Below, in pieces: positions 1 to 6,588 of a stretch of 9,590 bases of DNA. The position numbers and the translations under genes are program-made. The notes under the pieces are model-generated. The model ran no database searches and was not told the DNA's origin. It worked only from the letters and a program-made list of their open reading frames with translations. The stretch is from an uncultured Eubacteriales bacterium (GTDB lineage Bacteria > Bacillota > Clostridia > Oscillospirales > Oscillospiraceae). The stretch is taken from positions 1 through 9,590 of the forward strand of contig CAUABY010000063.1 of NCBI GenBank assembly GCA_958427375.1, written 5' to 3'. Within the stretch, counting starts at the first letter, position 1, and each line of letters starts with the position of its first letter.

Positions 1-52
1 CACGAATGAGACGGCCCAGAAGTTTTATCACGAAATAGAAAGACTGTTTTGA
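1..52 (+). CDS. argR: 3' end of probable arginine repressor ArgR (partial)
   Basis: Only the last 16 sense codons (from base 2) and a TGA at 50-52 are inside the window. They read TNETAQKFYHEIERLF, an acidic/aromatic helix. In ArgR of Firmicutes the final helix of the C-terminal arginine-binding/oligomerisation domain has this general character, and in Clostridia argR very often lies directly before recN. The assignment therefore rests on position plus a loose match of a short tail, not on a domain I can see. The stop lies 29 bases before the recN start, so the two genes are probably co-transcribed. Another possibility is NAD kinase, which is also common in this neighbourhood. Confidence 0.5.
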   Translation, partial: TNETAQKFYHEIERLF

Positions 53-81
53 CCGGGTTTGTCCGGTAGGGAGAATGCCGT

Positions 82-1767
82 ATGCTTAATGAACTTCACA
101 TTGAGAATATAGCAGTTATTGAAAAAGCGGATATCAGCTTTGCACCGGGCCTGAATGTGCTCACCGGTGAGACCGGCGCGGGCAAATCGATTATAATTGA
201 CTCCATAGGCGCGGTGCTCGGCGGACGCGTCAGCCGTGAGCTTGTGCGCCGCGGCGCCGAGAAGGGCGTTGTGACAGCTGTTTTTGATGCGGACTGCGCC
301 GCGGACTGGCTGGAGGAGAACGAGATTGACGCAGACGACGAGCTGATTTTGCAGCGGCGCATTACCAGTGACGGTAAAACGAGCTGCCGTGTGTGCGGCT
401 CTCCCGTGACGGCGGCACAGCTTAAAGAGCTTGCCTCACGCCTTGTGGATATCCACGGGCAAAATGACGGCCGTCAGCTTATGGACGAGCGGCGGCACAT
501 GGAGTATCTCGACAGCTTCGGCCGTCTGGATTCTGATAAAGCCGAGTACAAAAAAGTATATGACAAGTATACCGCAATAAAAAAAGAGATCAGCTCGCTC
601 ACGATGGATGAGATTGAAAAGGCGCGGCTGAGCGACAGCCTGAAATATCAGATTTCAGAACTTGAAAACGCGGATATTAAAGCAGGGGAGAGGGATGCCC
701 TTACCGCCCGGCGTGACCTTCTGCGCAACAGCGAAAAACTGACTGAGGCTCTGGAAGCGGCCTTTCAAAGCCTTTACGGAGGAGATGACAACGCAGTCTC
801 CATGGCGCAGAACGCGGCGTACTATGCGGGCAGGGCCGCCGCAATCGCGCCGGAGCTTGAATCGGCGGCAAATGGCATAAACGACGCGGCTTTTGCACTG
901 TCGGACGCGGCGGAGACCCTGCGCGATTTTCGAGACAGCCTTGACTTCTCACCTGAAGAGTATGATAATTTGGAGACGCGCCTTGCCCTCCTGAACAAGC
1001 TTGAGCGCAAGTATGGCAGGTCGGACGATGAGCTTTTAGCATATCTTGATGAGTGCCGCACAAAGCTTGACGATATAGAGTATGCGGATGACAGGCTGGC
1101 AAAACTTGAAAAAGAGCTCGCGTCACAGAAAAAGCTCTGTTTACAGGTTGCAAAGCAGCTTGGTGAAAAGCGCCGGGAAAAAGCCAAAGAGCTTGAAAAG
1201 CGCATTATAAAAGAACTCCGTGAGCTTAATATGCCATCCGTTCGTTTCGCGGTAGAGTTTGTACCGTTGGATGGCGACGGCTTTGACGCAGACGGCGCGG
1301 ATAAAATCCGCTTCATTATGTCGGCAAATGCGGGTGAAGAACTCGGCAGAATAAGCAAGATTGCCTCCGGCGGTGAACTCAGCCGAATCATGCTGGCGAT
1401 GAAAAACGTGTTTGCCGAAAACGATACTGTAGGCACCATGATTTTTGATGAGATTGATACCGGAGTCTCCGGCATAGCGGCACAGCGCGTGGCGGAAAAG
1501 CTCTATACCGTATCAAAGGGCAAGCAGGTGATGTGCGTGACGCATCTGCCGCAGATTGCGGGGATGGCTGACAGCCACTATCTCATAGCAAAGCACGAGG
1601 AAAACGGCAGAACCTACACTCAGGTTGCAGAGCTTGACCGCAACGGGCGCAGGCATGAGCTTGCAAGACTGCATGGCGGCGACCATATTACAGACACAAC
1701 GCTCGCCAGTGCGGAGGAGCAGCTGGCGGCGGCTGAAAAGTTCAAACAGGATTGGAGATTAGCATGA
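82..1767 (+). CDS. recN: DNA repair protein RecN (SMC-like ATPase)
   Basis: RecN is a cytoplasmic SMC-like ATPase that acts at DNA double-strand breaks during recombinational repair. The 561-residue protein is full length for the family (about 550-580). Visible motifs are Walker A GETGAGKS at residues 29-36, a Q-loop region HGQND at 125-129, a central charged coiled coil at roughly 150-380 broken by an alanine-rich stretch, the ABC signature SGGELSR at 429-435, Walker B MIFDEIDTG at 453-461 and the switch-region VTHLPQIA at 486-493. All ATPase elements are present, so the enzyme should be active. The ATG at 82 is supported by a purine-rich AGGGAG at 68-73, eight bases upstream, and by the canonical N-terminus (MLNELHIENIAVIE). 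The stop TGA overlaps the next start as ATGA. No separate promoter is visible, and transcription probably comes from upstream with argR. Confidence 0.97.
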   Translation: MLNELHIENIAVIEKADISFAPGLNVLTGETGAGKSIIIDSIGAVLGGRVSRELVRRGAEKGVVTAVFDADCAADWLEENEIDADDELILQRRITSDGKTSCRVCGSPVTAAQLKELASRLVDIHGQNDGRQLMDERRHMEYLDSFGRLDSDKAEYKKVYDKYTAIKKEISSLTMDEIEKARLSDSLKYQISELENADIKAGERDALTARRDLLRNSEKLTEALEAAFQSLYGGDDNAVSMAQNAAYYAGRAAAIAPELESAANGINDAAFALSDAAETLRDFRDSLDFSPEEYDNLETRLALLNKLERKYGRSDDELLAYLDECRTKLDDIEYADDRLAKLEKELASQKKLCLQVAKQLGEKRREKAKELEKRIIKELRELNMPSVRFAVEFVPLDGDGFDADGADKIRFIMSANAGEELGRISKIASGGELSRIMLAMKNVFAENDTVGTMIFDEIDTGVSGIAAQRVAEKLYTVSKGKQVMCVTHLPQIAGMADSHYLIAKHEENGRTYTQVAELDRNGRRHELARLHGGDHITDTTLASAEEQLAAAEKFKQDWRLA

Positions 1768-2171
1768 GTATAAAGCAAGAAGCAATAAAACTGCATGGCA
1801 TGGGCTATAACTGCGCTCAGAGCGTGATTGCGGCCTGCGGCAAATACACCGGGCTTGATGAAAAGACTGCGCTCGCCGTGAGCGGCGGCTTCGGCGGCGG
1901 TGTGCGTTGCGGCGAAATCTGCGGCGCGGCCTCCGGTGCTGTAATGGCGCTTGGGCTTACAAGCCCGTATGTGGATGGAGCCGACATGGAAGCGCGCAAT
2001 AAAATTGCCCTGCTCACCAAGGAGTGTACAGCGCGCTTTAAGGAGCAGTTTGGCTGCATCAGATGTGTTGAGCTTAAGCAAGCCGGCCACCCCTGCGATG
2101 AGCTTATTGGCTTCGGCGCGGAGCTGGCGGAGGATATAATACTAAAAAATCAAGACAAACAGGAGAATTGA
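1764..2171 (+). CDS. C_GCAxxG_C_C family cysteine-rich protein
   Basis: This 135-residue protein belongs to the C_GCAxxG_C_C family (putative redox or metal-binding proteins of anaerobes, function not established). The visible signature is an N-terminal YNCAQSV (C17), a glycine-rich segment SGGFGGG at 40-46, the core CGEICGAASG at 49-58, and later cysteines C88, C98, C101 and C111. C25 is an additional cysteine. No signal peptide or membrane segment is seen, so it is probably cytoplasmic. I chose ATG 1764 because it overlaps the recN stop (ATGA) and has GGAG at 1754-1757. A TTG four codons upstream (1752) lies in the ribosome-site region and is less likely. Translation is probably coupled to recN. 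Bound metal, disulfide or cluster use cannot be decided from sequence. Confidence 0.9.
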   Translation: MSIKQEAIKLHGMGYNCAQSVIAACGKYTGLDEKTALAVSGGFGGGVRCGEICGAASGAVMALGLTSPYVDGADMEARNKIALLTKECTARFKEQFGCIRCVELKQAGHPCDELIGFGAELAEDIILKNQDKQEN

Positions 2172-2175
2172 AGAG

Positions 2176-3399
2176 ATGGGAATTTACGAGGAGCTTGTTG
2201 CCCGCGGCCTTATCGCGCAGGTGACGAATGAGGAAGAAATCAGAGACCTTGTTAACAACGGCAAGGCGACATTTTATATCGGTTTTGACCCGACTGCGGA
2301 TTCGCTGCATGTCGGCCACTTTATGGCGCTGTGCTTGATGAAGCGCTTGCAGATGGCAGGGAACAGGCCCATCGCGCTCATCGGCGGCGGCACCGGACAT
2401 ATTGGCGACCCCTCCGGGCGTACTGACATGCGCAGTATGATGACTAAGGAGACCATTGACCATAACTGCGCCTGCTTCAAAAAGCAGATGGAGCGCTTTA
2501 TCGAGTTTGGCGAGGGCAAGGCACAGATGGTCAATAATGCGGACTGGCTGCTTGACCTCAACTATGTTGAGCTTCTGCGCGAGGTCGGCGCGTGCTTCTC
2601 CGTCAACAACATGCTTCGCGCCGAATGCTATAAGCAGCGCATGGAGAAGGGCCTGAGCTTCCTTGAGTTCAACTACATGATAATGCAGAGCTATGACTTC
2701 TACTACCTCTTCCAGCACTATGGCTGCAACATGCAGTTTGGCGGCAACGACCAGTGGAGCAACATGCTCGGCGGTACTGAGCTTATCCGCAAAAAGCTGG
2801 GCAAGGACGCGCACGCAATGACCATCACGCTGCTCCTCAACTCTGAGGGGAAGAAGATGGGCAAAACGGCCTCCGGCGCTGTCTGGCTCGACCCGAACAA
2901 GACAAGCCCCTATGAATTCTACCAGTACTGGCGCAATGTTGATGACGCGGATGTTCTCAAGTGCATCCGTATGCTTACTTTCCTTCCGCTTGAGCAGATC
3001 GACGAGATGGACAAGTGGGAGGGCAGCCAGCTCAACAAGGCCAAGGAAATCTTGGCGTATGAGCTCACCGCGCTTGTTCACGGCGAGGATGAGGCGAAAA
3101 AAGCCGAGGCCTCGGCAAAGGCGCTCTTCGGCGGCGCGGGCGATAGCGAGAATATGCCCTGCACTGAGCTGAGCGAGGAGGATTTGGTTGACGGCAGGCT
3201 TGATATTATGTCTCTGCTCGTCAAGACCGGCCTTTGCACAACAAAGTCTGACGCGCGCCGCAATGTGCAGCAGGGCGGCGTCACCGTGGATGATGAGAAA
3301 ATAGGCGATATCGCCAAGAGCTATTCCGCAGACGAGCTCAAGCAGGGGATAATCGTCCGCCGCGGCAAGAAAAACTACAAAAAAGTGCTGCTCAAATAA
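2176..3399 (+). CDS. tyrS: Tyrosyl-tRNA synthetase, TyrS1 type
   Basis: This class I aminoacyl-tRNA synthetase activates tyrosine with ATP and charges tRNA-Tyr in the cytoplasm. The 407-residue length is normal. The Rossmann catalytic domain carries Y34, the HIGH-equivalent HVGH at 45-48, the tyrosine-pocket signature Y167/Q171/D174, GGNDQWSN at 189-196, and KMGKT at 227-231 followed by ASGAVWLD. The KxGKT-GAVWL form places it in the TyrS1 rather than the TyrZ (KMSKS) branch. An S4 RNA-binding domain covers about 346-405. The ATG at 2176 is preceded by AGGAG at 2161-2165, ten bases away. It starts only four bases after the preceding stop, so it shares a transcript with that gene and recN and has no room for a T-box leader. 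A strong terminator follows. Confidence 0.97.
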   Translation: MGIYEELVARGLIAQVTNEEEIRDLVNNGKATFYIGFDPTADSLHVGHFMALCLMKRLQMAGNRPIALIGGGTGHIGDPSGRTDMRSMMTKETIDHNCACFKKQMERFIEFGEGKAQMVNNADWLLDLNYVELLREVGACFSVNNMLRAECYKQRMEKGLSFLEFNYMIMQSYDFYYLFQHYGCNMQFGGNDQWSNMLGGTELIRKKLGKDAHAMTITLLLNSEGKKMGKTASGAVWLDPNKTSPYEFYQYWRNVDDADVLKCIRMLTFLPLEQIDEMDKWEGSQLNKAKEILAYELTALVHGEDEAKKAEASAKALFGGAGDSENMPCTELSEEDLVDGRLDIMSLLVKTGLCTTKSDARRNVQQGGVTVDDEKIGDIAKSYSADELKQGIIVRRGKKNYKKVLLK

Positions 3400-3412
3400 A
3401 TATATTTTAAGC

Positions 3413-3453
3413 GTAAGAGCCCAGACGGTTGTCTGAGCTCTTACACATTTTTT
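3413..3453 (+). terminator. Rho-independent terminator of the recN-tyrS unit
   Basis: Bases 3413-3426 pair with 3431-3444: an outer 8-bp stem GTAAGAGC/GCTCTTAC, one C/A mismatch, and an inner 5-bp stem CAGAC/GTCTG closed by the loop GGTT. Six T residues follow at 3448-3453. It begins 13 bases after the tyrS stop. Confidence 0.93.
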
Positions 3454-3533
3454 AGAAATTTAGGGAACTTCTTCCGAAACTAAGCGTCATTAAAAATAAA
3501 AAAGAATATTTTTTAGAAACGGAGGTTGTTACC

Positions 3534-4300
3534 ATGAATAAAACAAAGAATCAGCGGTATAAGTTTATTCGGCTTATTCCGGCGCTGGTCTTTGCGGTGT
3601 TTTTCATCACTGCCGCTGTATTCTCGACAGGATGCGGGGCGGTGGATGAAACCGAAATGCCTGAAAATGGGGCAGTCAACATAAGCACCTCAAGCACGGA
3701 ACCTGAAATGCCCGCGCCGATTGCTACCCCTGTCCCCACGGAGGACATGAGCCCCGTCATATTAACGGAGGCGGTGTTCTCAGCGCACGCCCATATTCTG
3801 TCGGATGGTGCAGCGGTGAAGTCTGTTGGCAATCTTGGCAGCAGCACAGCCCTGCTTTGGACAGAAAGAGGCCAAGAGAAGTTGGGCTGACTTATATACC
3901 TATGGCGGCGACGGAATACACTACTACTCGCAGAACGCTGTCGGCGGCAAGGCAATGGCTATCACTGTGAACAGCCAGAAAAAGGACGTGGCGTGGAGCT
4001 TTATAAAATACCTCCTGTCGGACGAGCATCAGTAGGAAATAGCCAACGAGAGCTCTGACATGCCGGTGATATGCTCGGTGGCGGAGGAGTACAAACGCCT
4101 GAACTTTGATGAGGCTCAGTGCAGTAAATTCTTCTCTCTGCTGGAGCGCGCCCACTATGTACAGGGGCGGACACCACCATCCGCGAGCTGATAATGGAGA
4201 ACGGCCAACCTTATCTATATGGGGATAAGAGCTCGGATGAGACTGTTAAGCTGCTCCAATCCCGCGTCAGCATTTACATGGCCGAGCAGTACGGATATAG
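3534..4300 (+). pseudogene. Decayed extracellular solute-binding lipoprotein (ABC importer component)
   Basis: The 5' end is intact: GGAGG at 3521-3525, ATG at 3534, a basic N-terminus, a hydrophobic core (residues 12-30) and a lipobox-like STGC with the acylated Cys at 34, then a Pro/Ser/Thr-rich linker. This frame ends at TGA 3888-3890. Solute-binding-protein C-terminal sequence appears in other frames: EVGLTYIPM (from 3878), then after a one-base loss near 3902 GGDGIHYYSQNAVGGKAMAI and onward to FIKYLLSDEHQ. That frame is cut by TAG at 4033-4035 but stays recognisable to about 4166. A further one-base loss shifts it to ADTTIRELIMENGQPYLYGD and on to about 4292. The remnant would code for roughly 250 residues against the 400-plus usual for such proteins, so a central section is missing. 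I see no permease genes nearby. The family is inferred from the C-terminal pattern; the sugar ligand is unknown. Confidence 0.8.
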
Positions 4301-4337
4301 CTCGGTACACCAACGAAGCTGTTTGCACATACAAAGA

Positions 4338-4369
4338 AAGAGAGTGCGTGGTTTGCCGCGCACCCTCTT
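4338..4369. terminator. Probable terminator between converging units (rfbC end / lipoprotein relic)
   Basis: A hairpin of about 14 bp: 4338-4351 pair with 4356-4369 with one A/C mismatch and one T/G pair, loop TTTG. On the minus strand it lies 22 bases after the rfbC stop and is followed by the T-rich run CTTTCTTTG, as expected for the rfbDC terminator. On the plus strand the following TTAATTTATG is weaker, so bidirectional use is possible but less sure. Confidence 0.75.
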
Positions 4370-4391
4370 AATTTATGATATTCTTATTTTT

Positions 4392-4946
4392 TTACCAATC
4401 TTCAAAGCCGGTGACTGTATCCCTGAAAAGCGGCGCACAGGCGTCTTTTTTGGAGAGAACCGGCTTCTCAACCGGCCAGGCGATGTCAATATCCGGGTCG
4501 TCCCAGCGGATGCCGCCGTCAGCCTCAGGATAATAAAAATTATCGGCCTTATACGAGAACACAACATCGTCCGTGAGCGTGAGGTACCCATGCCCAAAGC
4601 CGCGCGGTATCAAAAGCTGCAATTTGTTCTTCGCCGAGAGCACTACCGCCTCCCACTTCAAATACGTGGGGCTTGAGGGGCGCAAATCAACCGCAATATC
4701 AAGAACGGAGCCGCTGGTGCAGCGCACGATTTTGGCCTGCGCCATATCCCCGCGCTGGAAATGAATGCCGCGCAGGGTGCCTTTTGCACTTGAGAATGAC
4801 TCATTATCCTGAACAAAATCATAATTCAAACCGAGCTCTTCCAAACTTCTCTTTGTCCATGTCTCCATGAACCAGCCGCGGTTGTCACCAAAAACCTGCG
4901 GCTCAAGTATAAATAAGTCTTTGAGAGTAGTTTCAATCTTTTTCAT
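4392..4946 (-). CDS. rfbC: dTDP-4-dehydrorhamnose 3,5-epimerase (RmlC)
   Basis: This enzyme epimerises C3 and C5 of dTDP-4-dehydro-6-deoxyglucose, the third step of dTDP-L-rhamnose synthesis, supplying rhamnose for cell-surface polysaccharide. The 184-residue cupin matches the family length (about 180-190). Landmarks are FGDNRGWFMETW at 19-30, LRGIHFQ at 58-64 with the catalytic base H62, the DIAVDLR strand at 83-89, GFGHGY at 116-121 and the catalytic acid Y132 in FSYKAD. I chose ATG at 4946 because it opens the canonical N-terminus and has GAGGGG seven bases upstream (4953-4958 on the plus strand). A longer open frame to 5066 only overlaps rfbD and is rejected. It starts 16 bases after the rfbD stop, so both lie in one transcript, and it ends in TAA ahead of a hairpin. 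Confidence 0.96.
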   Translation of the reverse strand: MKKIETTLKDLFILEPQVFGDNRGWFMETWTKRSLEELGLNYDFVQDNESFSSAKGTLRGIHFQRGDMAQAKIVRCTSGSVLDIAVDLRPSSPTYLKWEAVVLSAKNKLQLLIPRGFGHGYLTLTDDVVFSYKADNFYYPEADGGIRWDDPDIDIAWPVEKPVLSKKDACAPLFRDTVTGFEDW

Positions 4947-4962
4947 GATTTGCCCCTCATTT

Positions 4963-5865
4963 CTATATAATTTGAGCGTTTTTAAGTTCAGTAAGATATC
5001 TCTTGAGCGCATCCTGCCAGGGCGGAAGAAGCTCGAAACCGGCGGAGATAAGTTTTGCCGTGTCAAGGCGGCTGTTGAGCGGCCGCTTGGCAGTGCAGAA
5101 TCCGTACTCGTCAGTTGTAACGGGTATGAGTGTGGCGTTATATCCGGCAGTACTTAAAATTGCGGTCGAAAAATCATACCAGGAAACATAGCCGCCCTCA
5201 TTTGTGGCGTTATAATAGCCGTATTTATCGCTTTCAATCATGTCGGCCAGAAGCCGCGCGAGGTCTATCGTATATGTCGGCGCGCCGATCTGGTCGTTGA
5301 CAACGCGCAGAACATCATGCTTTTTCGCAAGCTTAAGCATTGTTCTTACAAAATTTCCGCCGTTCAGACCGAAAACCCACGATGTGCGCACAATGAAATA
5401 CTTCTCCAAAATACCGGACACCGCAAGCTCACCCTCAAGCTTGGACTTGCCGTAAATATTCAGCGGGGCGTAGTCTTTGCAGTCCGGCGACCATGGGCAT
5501 GTGCCCTCGCCATTAAAAACATAGTCGGTGCTGATATAGAGCATTTTGCAGTCAATAAGCTTGCAGGCGCGGGCAATGTTTTCGGTGCCTTTTGCGTTGA
5601 CGGCATAGACCTTGTCAATATTCTCGCCGCTCTCCGCAGCGTCAACCGCCGTCCACGCGGCACAATGTATCACAGCATCAGGCTTTAAATCTGAAATAAC
5701 TGAGATGACAGCGGCTTCGTCTCTTATATCAAGACAGCAGTATTCAGCGGGACAGGAACTCGTCTCAGATGAGCCTGAACCCACTACAGTATGGCCGCGC
5801 TTTATAAGCTCAGCCACGACATCGTGCCCAAGCTGGCCATTGACCCCGGTTACTAAAACTTTCAT
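4963..5865 (-). CDS. rfbD: dTDP-4-dehydrorhamnose reductase (RmlD)
   Basis: This NAD(P)H-dependent enzyme reduces dTDP-4-dehydrorhamnose to dTDP-L-rhamnose, the last step of the pathway. The 300-residue extended short-chain dehydrogenase shows the nucleotide-binding GVNGQLG at 7-13, HCAAWTAVD at 67-75, the STDYVF strand at 112-117 with the catalytic Thr, the YGKSK catalytic Tyr138/Lys142, and RTSWVFG at 160-166. Near the C-terminus RPLNSRLDT (261-269) is typical of RmlD. The start at 5865 gives the usual MKVLVTG N-terminus and has GGAG six bases upstream; a start six codons earlier would swallow that ribosome site. The gene ends with TAG. It is the first gene of a two-gene operon with rfbC and has a clear promoter upstream. 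The rmlA and rmlB genes are not in this window. Confidence 0.96.
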   Translation of the reverse strand: MKVLVTGVNGQLGHDVVAELIKRGHTVVGSGSSETSSCPAEYCCLDIRDEAAVISVISDLKPDAVIHCAAWTAVDAAESGENIDKVYAVNAKGTENIARACKLIDCKMLYISTDYVFNGEGTCPWSPDCKDYAPLNIYGKSKLEGELAVSGILEKYFIVRTSWVFGLNGGNFVRTMLKLAKKHDVLRVVNDQIGAPTYTIDLARLLADMIESDKYGYYNATNEGGYVSWYDFSTAILSTAGYNATLIPVTTDEYGFCTAKRPLNSRLDTAKLISAGFELLPPWQDALKRYLTELKNAQII

Positions 5866-5915
5866 ACCGCTCTCCGTCAGCATCAGCAGTTTACGCCCAT
5901 CCGGGCATTATACAT

Positions 5916-5944
5916 ATTATAGCATCATACCACGGTATACTCAA
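5916..5944 (-). promoter_or_regulatory. Promoter of rfbDC (sigma-A type, extended -10)
   Basis: On the minus strand a -35 box TTGAGT (plus-strand 5939-5944) is separated by exactly 17 bases from a perfect -10 box TATAAT (5916-5921), preceded by TGC, giving an extended -10. Transcription should start near 5909, about 45 bases before the rfbD ATG. A 12-base palindrome, ATACC-GT-GGTAT (5927-5938), sits in the spacer. Confidence 0.88.
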
Positions 5945-5982
5945 CAGCACAATTTGATATTTTATATACCAGCATGTGGAAT

Positions 5983-6018
5983 AAAAAACCAGAGGAGACA
6001 TTAAATTCTTCCTCTGGT
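5983..6018 (-). terminator. Rho-independent terminator after ybaK
   Basis: On the minus strand CCAGAGGA (6010-6017) and TCCTCTGG (5989-5996) form an 8-bp stem around a 13-base loop, followed by TTTTTT (5983-5988) and further T-rich sequence. The outer A6018/T5988 pair extends the stem. It lies about 17 bases downstream of the ybaK stop and insulates ybaK from the rfbDC promoter just beyond it. Confidence 0.92.
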
Positions 6019-6034
6019 CAATGTTCATTGCTTT

Positions 6035-6505
6035 TTACTCCGGCAGCTTGCAGACATCTATCCACTCAAGCGCGTTGGAGTACTTGTAGAGCTCATCAAG
6101 GTTTAGCTCTATGGCACTGTTCGCACTGCCGACGGCGGGGAACACAGTCTCAAAGCGCTTGAGACTTGAGTCCAGATACACCGGAACACCCTCGTTGATG
6201 CCGAACGGGCACACGCCGCCCACAGGGTGGCCTACAAGCTCCAAAACCTCATCAGCAGAGAGCATCTTGGCCTTGAAGTGGAACTTCTCCTTAAACTTGT
6301 GGTTGTCGATGCGCGCATCACCCGCGGCAAGAATAAGCATGCAGCCACTCTCCGTCTTAAACGAGAGGGTTTTTGCAATTCGCGCGCCCTCAACGCCCAA
6401 AGCCTGCGCGGCAAGCTCTACTGTTGCTGAGGATACGGTAAATTCCTGAACTCTGTCCTCAATGCCGAGAGCACGGAAATATGCTCTCCCTTTTTCTATT
6501 GACAT
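6035..6505 (-). CDS. YbaK/EbsC-family aminoacyl-tRNA deacylase
   Basis: Members of this family (YbaK, ProX and the ProRS INS domain) hydrolyse mischarged tRNAs such as Cys-tRNA-Pro or Ala-tRNA-Pro in trans, in the cytoplasm. The 156-residue protein is a full single domain. Visible features are the conserved lysine K45 in RIAKTLSF, AGDARIDNHKFK at 61-72, the GHPVGGVCPFG block at 92-102, VYLDSSLKRF at 109-118 and GSANSAIEL at 126-134. This pattern fits the family well, but sequence alone does not tell whether it acts on Cys-tRNA or Ala-tRNA, so I give no symbol. The start at 6505 is supported by GGAG (6511-6514 on the plus strand), five bases upstream. It stands alone between a candidate promoter and a clear terminator. 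Confidence 0.92.
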   Translation of the reverse strand: MSIEKGRAYFRALGIEDRVQEFTVSSATVELAAQALGVEGARIAKTLSFKTESGCMLILAAGDARIDNHKFKEKFHFKAKMLSADEVLELVGHPVGGVCPFGINEGVPVYLDSSLKRFETVFPAVGSANSAIELNLDELYKYSNALEWIDVCKLPE

Positions 6506-6554
6506 TTTTTCTCCAATCTGCCGTAAATCTAAAGAAATATTTTTCTGCGCTGAA

Positions 6555-6583
6555 AATGTACGGCATTATATTTTTATTGACAA
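6555..6583 (-). promoter_or_regulatory. Candidate promoter of ybaK
   Basis: On the minus strand TTGTCA (6578-6583; 5 of 6 matches to the -35 consensus) is followed after 17 bases by TACATT (6555-6560; 4 of 6 matches to the -10). The expected start near 6548 leaves a leader of about 40 bases. There is no terminator hairpin between the TPM gene and ybaK, so read-through from the upstream operon is also possible. Confidence 0.5.
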
Positions 6584-6588
6584 TGTGC

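Noticed and set aside
822..1475. A 217-codon minus-strand open frame opposite recN (and another at 701-1153)
   Set aside because: Serine- and arginine-rich low-complexity translation typical of an antisense shadow of recN; no family features.
2104..3081. A 325-codon open frame on the minus strand opposite tyrS
   Set aside because: It lies wholly against a convincing tyrosyl-tRNA synthetase gene, has no recognisable domain, and no ribosome site argues for it. Codon bias of the real gene readily produces such antisense frames.
3454..3533. AT-rich gap before the lipoprotein relic as a possible promoter
   Set aside because: I could not find a -35/-10 pair with good matches and proper spacing. 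Only the ribosome site GGAGG at 3521-3525 is clear.
4194..4676. A 160-codon plus-strand open frame covering the end of the lipoprotein relic and running into rfbC
   Set aside because: Its first part is the frame-shifted C-terminus of the solute-binding protein. The rest is antisense to rfbC and passes through the hairpin at 4338-4369, so it is not a gene of its own.
4947..5066. Longer N-terminus for rfbC (start at 5066)
   Set aside because: The 40 extra residues lie within rfbD and do not belong to the RmlC fold. The start at 4946 has a good ribosome site.
5895..5906. Small hairpin GCCC-ATCC-GGGC in the rfbD leader
   Set aside because: Only a 4-bp stem with no T-run or known motif; too weak to call regulatory.
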